A DNA stretch of 64,000 nucleotides, taken from Streptomyces sp. WMMB 322. Its GTDB lineage: Bacteria; Actinomycetota; Actinomycetes; Streptomycetales; Streptomycetaceae. The stretch is from the NCBI RefSeq assembly GCF_900090145.1, contig NZ_FMHI01000002.1, forward strand, positions 1 through 64,000. Reading direction: 5' to 3'. The position numbers and the translations under genes were made by a program. Position 1 is the stretch's first letter. Each line of letters opens with the position of its first letter. The notes beneath the pieces were generated by a model that saw nothing but the letters and a program-made list of their open reading frames with translations, did not search any database and was not told the origin of the DNA. Of this stretch, positions 28,913 through 38,229 are shown in pieces.

Positions 28913-30121
28913 TGGGGCGCCCCTCCAGGGTGGATGACGACCGCGATGTCGCTGCTGTCCGAGGCGGCCGACTTCATGTTGCGAGCCCTCCAGGGCTGGG
29001 CTGATGACGACCGGGAGCCTGACGGCCTCCGCCGGATGGTGCGCCCCGTCGTTGCGAGCCCTCCAGGGCTGATGACGACGACGCACAACGCCAACGGAAA
29101 CGGGAACTTTCAGTACGTTGCGAGCCCTCCAGGGCTGATGACGACAGGACCGCACCAGTTCCCGCCTGAACATCCCCCGCGGTTGCGAGCCCTCCAGGGC
29201 TGATGACGACATGGATCACGGCACTATCGGGCATCTGACGATGTTGTTGCGAGCCCTCCAGGGCTGATGACGACTTGAGGTGCTTGACATCGCGACCCGG
29301 AGCGCTTCGGTTGCGAGCCCTCCAGGGCTGATGACGACGCCTTCCGAGCGCGTGCGGCACGACGGCGTTCCTTCTGTTGCGAGCCCTCCAGGGCTGATGA
29401 CGACGGCGCTCTACAAGCTCCCGAAGGCGGTCGGGTACGTCGTTGCGAGCCCTCCAGGGCTGATGACGACGCGGAGGCTGCGTTCTTGATCCAGCCCCAG
29501 CCCTTGTGTTGCGAGCCCTCCAGGGCTGATGACGACGTGTCCGGCGACGTTCACACGGGCCCGCTGACCATGTTGCGAGCCCTCCAGGGCTGATGACGAC
29601 ACCCCTCGCCGCCACCTGGGCCCTCTGGCGGGCCACAGTTGCGAGCCCTCCAGGGCTGATGACGACCCGTCCCCGCCTGGGAGGCCGTTGGCCTGCTCAG
29701 GTTGCGAGCCCTCCAGGGCTGATGACGACACAAGCTGGACGAGCTGGTTGCGTCCGTCGACGGCGTTGCGAGCCCTCCAGGGCTGATGACGACCTCGCCC
29801 TGTACGGGCCGGACGCGGTGCTCTGACCTGTTGCGAGCCCTCCAGGGCTGATGACGACGCCGCGGCCCCACAGACCGCCGCACTCGACCCTGCCGTTGCG
29901 AGCCCTCCAGGGCTGATGACGACTCAGGTCGTCGTCGTAGCTGGCGGCCTTGCTCCGGGCCATGTTGCGAGCCCTCCAGGGCTGATGACGACTGGAGTTC
30001 TTCGCCAGGCCGGTGCGCATCATCTGGTTGCGAGCCCTCCAGGGCTGATGACGACTGGTTCGGGCCGTCCCGGAACACCGTCCCGACCTGCCGTTGCGAG
30101 CCCTCCAGGGCTGATGACGAC
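28913..30121 (-). CRISPR. CRISPR array 1: 19 repeats, 18 spacers
   Basis: The repeat is 29 bp; on the plus strand it begins GTTGCGAGCCCTCCAGG and ends GCTGATGACGAC. Full repeats start at 29051, 29117, 29182, 29246, 29310, 29376, 29442, 29508, 29572, 29638, 29701, 29765, 29830, 29895, 29964, 30027 and 30093. The two left-most units are degenerate: 28913 (diverged 5' half) and 28978 (5-base insertion), marking the trailer end. Spacers are about 34-40 bp. Transcription should run on the minus strand from the leader at the right, directly downstream of cas2. No spacer target could be identified by eye. Confidence 0.97.
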
Positions 30122-30210
30122 CCGAGGGTAAAGTCGCAGGTCAGACCCGCTCGGGAACCTCCGTTCGCCGGGCCTTTTGCAGCGACTCGCCGGTAGTGCA
30201 TCTCCGCAGG
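30122..30210 (-). promoter_or_regulatory. Leader of CRISPR array 1
   Basis: This spacer between cas2 and the first repeat shares two blocks with the leaders of arrays 2 and 3: CTTTACCCTCGG directly against the repeat, and ATGCACTACCGGCGAGTCGC starting exactly 80 bases from the repeat in all three. The middle part is diverged here. Confidence 0.8.
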
Positions 30211-30534
30211 TCAAAGGATGTCTCCGGGCCCACCCAACCAGGCGCCCAGCGAGCCGGTCTCGACTAGATCCGGGGACCTGACCGAGTACGTAAGGATGCT
30301 GTCATAGTCCGGGTCGATGGTCTCCTTCAACTCCGCAGTAAGCGCGCGGTATTGGGCGGATGAGAGTTCGCCCTGGAAGACGCTGCGTTGCGTCCAGTGA
30401 AGATACTTTCGACACGTCTTGAGAACCTTCGGGTTGCGTTCGACTGCCGTGTCGTAGACAAGGACGACGAAGATGGGATCTCCACCATGGACGGAAAGGC
30501 TTGTAAGGGGTGCCCTCGAGACAGAGTCGGACAA
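30211..30534 (-). CDS. cas2: CRISPR-associated endonuclease Cas2
   Basis: The conserved part starts at DPIFVVLVYDTA, with the catalytic-type Asp in VYDTA, and continues KVLKTCRKYLHWTQRSVFQGELS, typical Cas2. It ends 89 bases before array 1. Cas2 forms the Cas1-Cas2 integrase that inserts new spacers. The only canonical in-frame start upstream is TTG 30534, inside the cas1 coding region and without a good ribosome site. That would add about 17 atypical residues. The normal start seems altered by a small change at the cas1 end; see the finding on this junction. Coordinates use the TTG. Confidence 0.85.
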   Translation of the reverse strand: MSDSVSRAPLTSLSVHGGDPIFVVLVYDTAVERNPKVLKTCRKYLHWTQRSVFQGELSSAQYRALTAELKETIDPDYDSILTYSVRSPDLVETGSLGAWLGGPGDIL

Positions 30535-31456
30535 GCTTCAAAGCTTCGAGGTGGATGAGCTCCTCGTAGGTGATTTTCCGTTTCAGGGAGCGGTGATAGA
30601 TCGTCGTGGCAAGTTCCGCCTTCATCAGGGCGGATACCTTCTTCCGGCCCTCCTTGCTGAGCGACGCTCTGCCGACTTCGGTTTCGAAATCCGACGGCTT
30701 GAGCGTCTTCTGTGCTGCCGCTCTCTTGAGCAGGCGTTCGGCGAAGAGAGGCTTGAAGGGCTCCGCCAGGTCCAGGGCGAGGGTGTTGCGCCGCCTGTCC
30801 GTGTCCGCGTGGAGGAAGCCGATGGCGGGGTGAAGCGGCGTACTTCGCAAGGCTGTCAGCGCCCGGGCGTACACCAGAGCGTTGAGATAGCTGATGAAGG
30901 CATTGCCCGCGTTGGTGGGGGGCCGGCGACTACGTCCCTCAAGCCTTAGCCAAGAGGGAAGTTGCGTGTCCAGGACCGACCACCCTGTACGCCTGAAGTT
31001 TCCTTCCTGACCCATGATCTGAGCACTGTCCTCGCACTCTTCCAGCGCTGTCCTCAGTGCGTTCAGAGGCTGGTCGAGGCCTTCACCCAGCACCCATCGG
31101 AGATTCTCCGCCGTGGCGAGCACCAGGGACCTGGCAATCGGCAAACAGGTCTGCCGGACGGACGTCAGCTCGGCCTGCCGCCGAACAACACCCGCGCTGG
31201 ACATGGACTCCGAGGGAGCGAAGTGACCGGCGTGGTTCCCATAGTGGTCAAGCACGTGGAGAATCACTCCGTGCCTGCTGAGCAGGGACATCACCGATGT
31301 GTTGATGTCAACGTGGTCGAAAGCGACCAGGTCACGAATGTCGGTGACCGGGATACGGACGGGACTGCCGTCGGGGCGTTCGATGCGGACGCTGTTGTCC
31401 TCGCGACGGATACGACAGGGTTCCGTCAACCAATAGGTGCGGCCGACAGCAGGCAT
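30302..31456 (-). CDS. cas1: CRISPR-associated integrase Cas1
   Basis: ATG 31456 overlaps the Cas4 stop by one base (TGATG). The conserved protein (about 326 residues) includes DHVDINTSVMSLLSRHGV, NAGNAFISYLNALVYARAL, the catalytic-type His/acidic pair in GFLHADTDRRRNTLALDLAEPF, and the typical end YKPFRPWW near 30480. The frame then stays open for a further 58 or so residues, entirely overlapping cas2, to 30302. That tail looks like cas2 read in the wrong frame. Cas1 inserts protospacers into the array with Cas2. It is in a tight operon with cas4 and cas2. Confidence 0.9.
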   Translation of the reverse strand: MPAVGRTYWLTEPCRIRREDNSVRIERPDGSPVRIPVTDIRDLVAFDHVDINTSVMSLLSRHGVILHVLDHYGNHAGHFAPSESMSSAGVVRRQAELTSVRQTCLPIARSLVLATAENLRWVLGEGLDQPLNALRTALEECEDSAQIMGQEGNFRRTGWSVLDTQLPSWLRLEGRSRRPPTNAGNAFISYLNALVYARALTALRSTPLHPAIGFLHADTDRRRNTLALDLAEPFKPLFAERLLKRAAAQKTLKPSDFETEVGRASLSKEGRKKVSALMKAELATTIYHRSLKRKITYEELIHLEALKLVRLCLEGTPYKPFRPWWRSHLRRPCLRHGSRTQPEGSQDVSKVSSLDATQRLPGRTLIRPIPRAYCGVEGDHRPGL

Positions 31457-31971
31457 CAGTCCCCCCAGCAGTAGTCGAGGTAGGAACACTTACGGCATTC
31501 GCCTCGCGGCAGCCTCGCCTGCGGACCCGGGGCCGCCATGACCTCCGCCGCCTCCGCCTCGGCTTGTTCCGCTTGGCTGCGGGCGGCAGAGTCCCAGGGA
31601 ACATCCACGGTTCTGCGGATCAGCGGATAGTGCACCGTCCCTCCCCTGACCGTTACTCCCCGGCGCTCGAGCAGCAAGCAGTAGTGGCGTACTTGAGCTG
31701 CATGAGCCGGCGCCGGTGAGCGGGAGGATTTCGTCTCATGCACCACCGCCCCAGTCGTCACCCAGTCGACCTTGGCCTCGCCCAAGTCGAGGTCACGTCT
31801 GCGGGTGTACGTCGTGGCGTCCACAACCTCGCCGAACGCGACATCCTCGCTTCGTCGTTCGGGCCGGTAGCCTCGGCTGTACAGCCACAACTGCCTGCGG
31901 CAGTGCAGCAGGTACTTGATGTGAACGCCGCCCACCTGACCCTGGTGCCCGCTTGCTGCCCTCTCGCTCAC
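31456..31971 (-). CDS. cas4: CRISPR-associated exonuclease Cas4
   Basis: This 171-residue protein has the four cysteines of the Cas4 iron-sulfur cluster: Cys24 in LLHCRRQLW and Cys159, Cys162, Cys168 in CRKCSYLDYC. The RecB-nuclease core is visible around GEVVDATTY, LDLGEAKVDWV and VVHETKSSR (catalytic-type Glu and Lys). It processes prespacers and helps select PAMs in type I-B systems. GTG 31971 overlaps the Cas3 stop (GTGA), and its own stop overlaps the cas1 start by one base. Confidence 0.93.
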   Translation of the reverse strand: MSERAASGHQGQVGGVHIKYLLHCRRQLWLYSRGYRPERRSEDVAFGEVVDATTYTRRRDLDLGEAKVDWVTTGAVVHETKSSRSPAPAHAAQVRHYCLLLERRGVTVRGGTVHYPLIRRTVDVPWDSAARSQAEQAEAEAAEVMAAPGPQARLPRGECRKCSYLDYCWGD

Positions 31972-34376
31972 AGGATCGTCTCCGGAGCGGACGGCGGAGC
32001 CAGCTGGTCCGGGCGTTGGAGACCCATCGCCGTGTATGGAGCGTGAACTACTCGAATTCCGAGGTGACGGTCGAACTCCGCTTCAAAAGCCTTGAGTTGG
32101 CCATACCTGAGCGGGATCAGCAACTCGGCGGCCAGGAGCGGATCGCCTTCTCGCCCTTTCGTCCGTTCACGGTAGGTGTCCACGTCGTCCACGTGCACCA
32201 CTTCGACGCCGTCGAACTCTCTGCTGAGCTTCTCGGCGAACTCGCTGCGGTCGTGGAACGGCTGGTCGAAGGTGAGAAAGGTACGGGCGAATGCGTCGCG
32301 CGCCATTCGCGCTCTGGCGACCCAGTCCTCGCCCCAGGCCGTGTCATAGGCATCGGCGAGGAGCCTGTCGATGTCCTGCTCGCTGAGCGTGCCGGTGCCG
32401 GCTACCGTATGGGCGCTCAATGCTGCCCAGGCCGCCGCGACTGCTGCCTCCTCATAGGGCTCGTGGCCCGCAGGCTGGTGCACATGGAACTCGACCGGGC
32501 CCTCAGGGTGAAGACCGCGGCGATTCACACGACCTGCGCGTTGAGCAACTGCCTCCACCGGCGCGGCCTCCACCGCTCCGCGGTCGAAGTCGAGTTGGAG
32601 AGAGACCTCAACGGTCTGTGTGGCGACGACCAAGCCCCCCCGTCGGGCAGGGTCTCCGGCTTTCCGCTCTCGGTGGCGTTCGAGGAGGCGCTTCTCGATG
32701 GCCGCACGGTCCTGGTTCTTGAACCGCGAGTGCAGCAGGAGCGCGGCATCTGGGTCGTCAGGTACGGCCTCTCGGGCATCGCCGGCCAGGAGTTCGAAGA
32801 GTTCCTGTGCGGTGGCGACCTTGTTCACGACAGCGAGGACGCTGTAGCCCTGCTGAATCCACGCACGAAGCGCGGCCAGAGAGGGCGGGGCCGTCATCAG
32901 TTGGTCATCCAGGACGACGCGATGCCGATCAGGGCTCGTTCCAGGTGCTGCCCGGTGGGTTGAGACCCGCTGCTCTACGAGGCTCTCTTCGATGATTTCC
33001 GTCATCTGCGGAGCGAGGGTCGCGGACAGCACGGCGACGCGACTGCCGAGCCGCTCCCATAGGCGCAAAGTGGCGCAGAGCCGTCCAAAGGTCTCAGGTG
33101 CGTAGGCGTGCAGTTCGTCGAGAACGAAGAGCGCATTGGCCTGTTCCAGCAGCACCGACGAGTGCGAGGGCCCTGCCACCGCGCCGTTGAGGAGTTGGTG
33201 GGGCGTTGCTACGCGCGCACGCTGTACGAAGAGCCTCATGGCCGCGGCCCGGCTGCGGGCCTGACGTGCGAGAGCGGCACCCGGCTCGGCCTCGCCAGGT
33301 GTGCATTCGTCCTCAAGTGACTCCCGTAGCAGCGTGCTCGCCAGGGTGCCGTGCAGCAAGCCGATGTCGGGTTGCCGCTCTCCTTCGGCTGCTTGCAAGT
33401 CGCGCCGCAGTCTGTCCCTGGCGGCATTGAGCGAGGCCCGGTAAGGGAGCGTCCATACAAGTCGGGGCTGAGCAGGCATGGTCCGCAATTGGCGGGCTGC
33501 CCATGCCAGGCCGCCTTCGGTCTTACCGCTGCCAGTAGGCGCAACCAGGATGAGATGGCCGTCCGTACCCGCCGCCAGCCGCTGATGATCGTGCGGGGTG
33601 TACGGGAAGCGCTGCATATAGTCCGCGGGCAACGGCATGTGTGTCTGAAGATCCCGGTGAGCAGAGCCGGCGTGGTCCGCCAGGGTGAGTGCGCCCTGTG
33701 CCAGGACAGCGGACAGCCCTCGGACGGGGTCGACCGGACGGCGCCACTCCTCATAGAGCTCGTTCAGAACTCGCCGGGCCCGATTTGCGAGTTTGATGCC
33801 GTCGCCCGCGTCCTCCGGTAGAGGCGGCGCGATGCGGAGCTCACGCGCCAACCATGCGACCAGCTCTTCGTGTACGGATCGGGTCACCTGGACCTGCCGG
33901 GAGCCCAGGTGATGCCTGACGGTGAAGGCTTCTGCCCAGTCCGTAGTGTCGTTGTACTGCTGGGAGATGGCCGGCTTGGAGGGCGGCTCACTGCCGGGGA
34001 ATAGGGCTCGGTGATGGGTCGCCACGAGCGTGGCGACCAGGAGGCGTTCCTCTGTACTCCAACCGGCAGTTCGGGCCAGGATGTCCACGTAGGCCAGCGA
34101 CAGCACCTCGTGCCGCTCTCCCCAGCGCGGTTCCCCGGGCAGGAGTTGCTGCTGGAATCCGGCCGCGACCTTCCCCGCATCATGCAGAAGTGCCGCGGCG
34201 CGCACGCATTCCCACATGCGTGTATCTGCAGCCAGCGCCGGGGGTATGCCGATCCGTTTTCTGATCTGCTCGGAGCTGGAGCGCACCGTCAGCGAATGCG
34301 CGGTGAGACGTTCAGGATCGTGGGCTGGCTTGGACTTGGCCCGCACGTCAACGAGCCGTCTTGCGTGCCTGTTCAC
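31968..34376 (-). CDS. cas3: CRISPR-associated helicase-nuclease Cas3
   Basis: This protein is about 802 residues from GTG 34376, which overlaps the cas5 stop (GTGA); ATG 34391 is an alternative. The N-terminal HD nuclease has His27 and the HD pair at 65-66 (ALLHDAGK), with further His in THHRALF. The superfamily 2 helicase shows APTGSGKTEG (Walker A), VLDELHAY (DEAH-like box), SATLAP and the C-terminal AQRAGRVNRRG. It degrades DNA bound by the Cascade complex. The nuclease and helicase are fused in one chain, as is usual for type I-B. No truncation or missing motif is apparent. Confidence 0.95.
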   Translation of the reverse strand: MNRHARRLVDVRAKSKPAHDPERLTAHSLTVRSSSEQIRKRIGIPPALAADTRMWECVRAAALLHDAGKVAAGFQQQLLPGEPRWGERHEVLSLAYVDILARTAGWSTEERLLVATLVATHHRALFPGSEPPSKPAISQQYNDTTDWAEAFTVRHHLGSRQVQVTRSVHEELVAWLARELRIAPPLPEDAGDGIKLANRARRVLNELYEEWRRPVDPVRGLSAVLAQGALTLADHAGSAHRDLQTHMPLPADYMQRFPYTPHDHQRLAAGTDGHLILVAPTGSGKTEGGLAWAARQLRTMPAQPRLVWTLPYRASLNAARDRLRRDLQAAEGERQPDIGLLHGTLASTLLRESLEDECTPGEAEPGAALARQARSRAAAMRLFVQRARVATPHQLLNGAVAGPSHSSVLLEQANALFVLDELHAYAPETFGRLCATLRLWERLGSRVAVLSATLAPQMTEIIEESLVEQRVSTHRAAPGTSPDRHRVVLDDQLMTAPPSLAALRAWIQQGYSVLAVVNKVATAQELFELLAGDAREAVPDDPDAALLLHSRFKNQDRAAIEKRLLERHRERKAGDPARRGGLVVATQTVEVSLQLDFDRGAVEAAPVEAVAQRAGRVNRRGLHPEGPVEFHVHQPAGHEPYEEAAVAAAWAALSAHTVAGTGTLSEQDIDRLLADAYDTAWGEDWVARARMARDAFARTFLTFDQPFHDRSEFAEKLSREFDGVEVVHVDDVDTYRERTKGREGDPLLAAELLIPLRYGQLKAFEAEFDRHLGIRVVHAPYTAMGLQRPDQLAPPSAPETIL

Positions 34377-35065
34377 GGGGCCAGCAGCCATACCGCCTGT
34401 CCGTCCTCGTCCCGGAAAGCGCCCGTAACCTGATGGATTCCGGCCGACTCCTCGCACCAAAGAATCTCCGTCAACCGAGTGGCAAGACGATCCGGCGAAA
34501 TGCTGGAGGCCATGCGGTGGAGCGTTGCCTGCGGTGCGTCGTGCCCGCCGGCCGGCGCCAGAGCGTGCCCCACCACCGCCTCGTCGGCGGCCTCCAGCCG
34601 CGTCCGATGGAGGCCGAGGGGATGGACGATGTCCTGGGACCGCCCCAGACGCAGCGGCCAGCGCGGACGACGTAGGGCCGTTGCCAGCCGGTCCCCGTCC
34701 GGGCCGGTCATCCAGACCGTCAGTCGGACTCCGGTGAGGAACGGTCGGTCGCGAATGGTCATGCCTCCCTTGACCGCACGCACCCGCCCCGAGAAGGCGG
34801 GATTGCTGCCGTCGGCTGCGATCGGGTGGTAAGTCTCAGCGTCCACTCCACTCCCCTGCGGCCAACTCGCCAGCCCCACGGGCAGGTTCTCCACGTCCTC
34901 GCCGCTCGCGGCGGCCAGGAGGCCACGGACGGTCGAGGGCGGCGGCACGGGAAGGCCGTGCGTCATTCCCGGAAACAGAGGGTCGCGGAAGGAGGCGACG
35001 GGGGCGAAGAAGTCCGCCCGCCACCCCCTTCGGCTGCCGGTCGCGTCGTCAGCGCTCGGGATCAT
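34373..35065 (-). CDS. cas5: CRISPR-associated protein Cas5
   Basis: This 230-residue protein has the typical Cas5 start WRADFFAPVASFRDPLFPG, followed by LPVPPPSTVRGLLAAASG, a conserved early segment of type I-B Cas5. It caps the 5' handle of crRNA in Cascade. ATG 35065 overlaps the 3' end of cas7 by 17 bases. It ends by overlapping the cas3 start. The C-terminal part (VTGAFRDEDGQAVWLLAP) is diverged, as expected for the family. Confidence 0.9.
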   Translation of the reverse strand: MIPSADDATGSRRGWRADFFAPVASFRDPLFPGMTHGLPVPPPSTVRGLLAAASGEDVENLPVGLASWPQGSGVDAETYHPIAADGSNPAFSGRVRAVKGGMTIRDRPFLTGVRLTVWMTGPDGDRLATALRRPRWPLRLGRSQDIVHPLGLHRTRLEAADEAVVGHALAPAGGHDAPQATLHRMASSISPDRLATRLTEILWCEESAGIHQVTGAFRDEDGQAVWLLAP

Positions 35066-36107
35066 CGAACCAGCCGTCCAGCTTTCCTTCGCGAATCTCC
35101 GCGGCGAGGTCGCGGAGCATCGTCCGGGGGTGCTCGATGACGATCTTCCCCTCGTCCAACTCCTGAGCGCAGTCTTTACGGAAGGCCTCCCTCAGCTCAT
35201 CGCGGAAGCCGGGGCGCCATCCGACGCGGACGGGAGATTCCCACTCGCTCTCCCACGCCTTCAATTCGTCCAGCAGGACCTTGCCACGCACGCGTAGCCC
35301 CGAGCCGGGCTCCCCGTCGATGCAGTTGGCGAGCGGATTGATGCCGCCCTTGAACGGGACGAGCATCATCAGCGACGGCACCCGGTCCCCGTAGTGCAGA
35401 GCCTGCTTCGCACCGCCGCTCAAATGCGCCAGCGATTCAAGCAGCAGCGCCGCCCGGTGGCGGCGTTCCTCAATCGGCAGCCGAACTGCCCCCTGCCCTC
35501 GGAAGTCCACGGGTACGGCGCCGGCCTGAGCAGCCTTCGCCACCTCCATCGCCTGCTCCTGGCTGAGGTAGTTCGGCCGGCCCACTCCCTTGTCGCTGGG
35601 CAGCGTGAACGTACCGATGCGCGGTACGTCCAGCAAGAACGGAGCGGCAAGATCCGCGGTGTAGAACTCGTGGCCGTGCAGCACGGGCTCGGTTACGCCC
35701 CGGGACATCACACCGAAGTCCTCCGTGGGATAGACCGGTTCGACCGACATCAGGGTTCCGAGCATGAACGGGCTGTCGCGGAGCGTCGTGGCCGCATCGT
35801 CCTTCTTCGCTCCGGCCCGCATGTACCCGAAGAGGTCGTCATCGGCGTAACGAACAGGGTCGGCCGCGGTGTTCGCCTTCTGCGCCTTGCCTTGGGCTTT
35901 GCCCACCCGCTCGACTGGAGACGGAACAGCTCCAAGCTCGACCATGCCGTCCCGTGCCCAGCGACGAGCGGCCTGAGCCGAGATGTAGGGGTGCATCTTC
36001 CCGCGGACACGGGCGTACTTGACCTTCGCCTTGGTCTCTTCGCCCCTGCCGTTGTTGGGCGCTCCGGCCTCAACGGCCAGAACCATTTTGCCTGCCAGAA
36101 ACGCCAT
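35049..36107 (-). CDS. cas7: CRISPR-associated Cas7 (DevR/Cst2 type)
   Basis: This 352-residue protein forms the helical backbone of Cascade. Family features: KVKYARVRGKMHPYISAQAARRW in the N-terminal part, SVEPVYPTEDFGVMSRG in the middle, and the SGGAKQALHYGDRVPSLMMLV segment. These match the Cas7/Cst2/DevR group found with type I-B systems. ATG 36107 overlaps the cas8 stop by one base (TAATG). The central loop (GKAQGKAQKANTAAD) is Ala/Lys-rich and probably flexible. It is coupled to cas5 downstream. Confidence 0.92.
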   Translation of the reverse strand: MAFLAGKMVLAVEAGAPNNGRGEETKAKVKYARVRGKMHPYISAQAARRWARDGMVELGAVPSPVERVGKAQGKAQKANTAADPVRYADDDLFGYMRAGAKKDDAATTLRDSPFMLGTLMSVEPVYPTEDFGVMSRGVTEPVLHGHEFYTADLAAPFLLDVPRIGTFTLPSDKGVGRPNYLSQEQAMEVAKAAQAGAVPVDFRGQGAVRLPIEERRHRAALLLESLAHLSGGAKQALHYGDRVPSLMMLVPFKGGINPLANCIDGEPGSGLRVRGKVLLDELKAWESEWESPVRVGWRPGFRDELREAFRKDCAQELDEGKIVIEHPRTMLRDLAAEIREGKLDGWFDDPER

Positions 36108-37543
36108 TACATCGGCTCCTCGTCGTACGCGGTGATGATCGGCTCCTCGATGAGCCGCTCGACCTCTTCGTCTTCTTCCTCGTCCATCCCTTGCTTCTCG
36201 CCGATGGCCACCCCGCGCTGCTGCAGCATCTGCAAGACACCGGCAAACAGGAGCATGCGCTGCTCCCAGGCCCGCGGCCGTTGCTGGATGAGCGGTGCCC
36301 AGTCCTCGGGCCCCGCCGCCACCTCCCGGCCGTCCAAGCAGAGACGCGAGTGGGCCTTCATGAGCAACAGGCCGAGCTTGTAGTCGCTGAGAGCGACGGA
36401 TCGGTATTCGGCAACGCGGCCCCGTGGACTGCCGCTGCCGTGTTCGATCCAGTCCGCCAGCAGCGACGCGACCGGCGACGGCTTGTGCGGGTCCACGTCC
36501 ATGCCGAGTACCTCCTTGGCGTAGTCAAAGGCGAGTTGGGTGAGTGCGGCACGGTTCTCCAGGCGCCAGGACTCCACGTTCAGGAGCATCCGCGCGAGCT
36601 GATCGAGGAATGAACGGGATCGACCGTCGTCGGCTTCGAACAACAGCCTTGCCGCCTCAGTGCGGCCGTCTTTCAGGGGCTTCCCTTGCTTGTCCCGCTC
36701 GGTCATGGCTGCAACGAGCAGTCCCCAGCCCCGTCGCAGGGGAGCGTTGGCCTCAATGCGCGCCAGGAATCTCGGGATGGTCCGGCGAGACCTGGTGATT
36801 CGCAGCCAGGGCTCCTGGTTGTCGTTCTTGAAGGTCCACAGTGTCGCTGCTGCGGGCAGACCAGCGCCGAGCGTCCTCAAGGCCGCAAGGATCACCCTTT
36901 CCGGCCGTGCACCTGCCGGTTCGCCCTTGGATCCGAAGCCGACCTGGAGCAGCCATTCGGACCGACGGATATTGCTCCGTACAAACCCCTGCTCGACCTT
37001 TGCCCGTTCGCACGAGAGGACCGTGGCCGAGCCGGCGGTGACCCAGGCTCCATAGGGCAGCGTCCAGGCTGCGAGGCGGCACCCACGGCAGACGGGCCAG
37101 CCCGGCGAACCTGGAGGCAGCGTGTTCAACGCCTTGTTCGTATCGAACATAGGCAGATGGGACTTCGTCCAGGTCTTCCTCGTCGATGCCCCGCAGAATG
37201 TGCAAGGCCATCGCTCGAGCCCGCCCTGACGATCGGCCTCGAACCATCCAGCGACCTCGGCTTCCAGCACCGCCCGGTCGCGTGGTCTTTTCGCGTGAGT
37301 GGGCTTGGAGTTGGGGTAAAGCGCGAACAGCACCTTCCACCAGTCGTATGCGGGATCGTCCTTGCTCGCCGTTGCTGCGGTACAGACGTCCTGCACGACG
37401 CGGGCCGCCACGGCGTCGAGATCCGAGTCGGTCACTTCCTCTGCTGACTGCTTCCCGGCCATGGCCACAACCGCCCATGCGCCGGCACGTTGCAGCGGAT
37501 GACCGGTGACGGTCAAAGGGGAGGCCGTGGTCGTGGCATTCAT
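36107..37543 (-). CDS. cas8: CRISPR-associated large subunit Cas8 (Cas8a1/Cst1-like)
   Basis: This 478-residue protein starts MNATTTASPLTV and overlaps the cas6 stop (ATGA). A zinc-ribbon-like pair of Cys motifs is present in PCTFCG and VCRGC, as in the Cas8a1/Cst1 large subunits of type I-B systems that recognise PAM. The C-terminus ends in a strongly acidic stretch (MDEEEDEEVERLIEE). Sequence outside the zinc motif is diverged, as is usual for Cas8, so assignment rests on operon position, size and the zinc motif. Start chosen for the overlap; a longer frame upstream lies inside cas6. Confidence 0.82.
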   Translation of the reverse strand: MNATTTASPLTVTGHPLQRAGAWAVVAMAGKQSAEEVTDSDLDAVAARVVQDVCTAATASKDDPAYDWWKVLFALYPNSKPTHAKRPRDRAVLEAEVAGWFEADRQGGLERWPCTFCGASTRKTWTKSHLPMFDTNKALNTLPPGSPGWPVCRGCRLAAWTLPYGAWVTAGSATVLSCERAKVEQGFVRSNIRRSEWLLQVGFGSKGEPAGARPERVILAALRTLGAGLPAAATLWTFKNDNQEPWLRITRSRRTIPRFLARIEANAPLRRGWGLLVAAMTERDKQGKPLKDGRTEAARLLFEADDGRSRSFLDQLARMLLNVESWRLENRAALTQLAFDYAKEVLGMDVDPHKPSPVASLLADWIEHGSGSPRGRVAEYRSVALSDYKLGLLLMKAHSRLCLDGREVAAGPEDWAPLIQQRPRAWEQRMLLFAGVLQMLQQRGVAIGEKQGMDEEEDEEVERLIEEPIITAYDEEPM

Positions 37544-38229
37544 CGAACCCACCCGAATCCCTGCAACGTGTCCAGACCGAGGCCCCACGAGCGCAAAGCG
37601 TCGACCAGTCGCGGATCAGCAGACAGCGCCACTCTCACCTGAGCACCGATCCGAGGAGACCCCCGCACCATGAACCTTCGTTGGGGACCGGCCTCCAGCA
37701 CCCGCAGGGCACCGGGAGCGGGAAGACTCAGCACATCCGCTTTGTGCCAGAGGTTGTGCCGGAGCCGCTCCACGTAGTGCTCATCCCCGGGCAGGAGATA
37801 GCGCGAATCGTGCTTAAGGATCACGGGAGTCGCTGTGGAGAGCTCCACCTCGTCACCGGCAGGTGGAGCATCAATGTCGAGGGTGAACCCCCGGATTCGC
37901 AGCTTTGCCGGGCCCCAGGCGAGTTCCTTACGTGTCGCCAGACCGGTCACAAGTGCAGATGCGATCTCCGGTACTGGTGAGCCGAACCACACGGACCCGT
38001 CCCGGGAAGTCGTATACACGCCCGCCTTCTTCGGCGCTCCGCGGAACTGTGGGCTGGTGAGACCGACAGGCTTCACGCGATGTCCCGCCCAGCCCGCATC
38101 GTGCAACTTGCCTGCCAACTCGGCATCAGCTGTCCGGAGCACAGAGTAGAGCACGCCCCTTGCAGGCCCGTGCACGTCCTTCCAGTGCAGACTCGGCACG
38201 TCGGCTTCGACGTCGACCCTGACCCGCAT
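37540..38229 (-). CDS. cas6: CRISPR RNA endonuclease Cas6
   Basis: This 229-residue protein is the first gene of the operon. The C-terminal glycine-rich loop GLGLDTLQGFGWV is the Cas6 signature, and a candidate catalytic His lies in LHDAGWAGHRVKP. Cas6 cuts pre-crRNA within the repeat and keeps the 3' handle. ATG 38229 has GGGGGTG upstream. The operon order cas6-cas8-cas7-cas5-cas3-cas4-cas1-cas2 is the type I-B order. Its promoter must lie in 38230-38505, which it shares with the leader of array 2. Confidence 0.88.
   Translation of the reverse strand: MRVRVDVEADVPSLHWKDVHGPARGVLYSVLRTADAELAGKLHDAGWAGHRVKPVGLTSPQFRGAPKKAGVYTTSRDGSVWFGSPVPEIASALVTGLATRKELAWGPAKLRIRGFTLDIDAPPAGDEVELSTATPVILKHDSRYLLPGDEHYVERLRHNLWHKADVLSLPAPGALRVLEAGPQRRFMVRGSPRIGAQVRVALSADPRLVDALRSWGLGLDTLQGFGWVR

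Noticed and set aside
31968..38229. Type I-E CRISPR system
   Set aside because: Gene set lacks cse1/cse2; Cas4 and a Cas7/Cst2-Cas8a1-like set with gene order cas6-8-7-5-3-4-1-2 fits type I-B.
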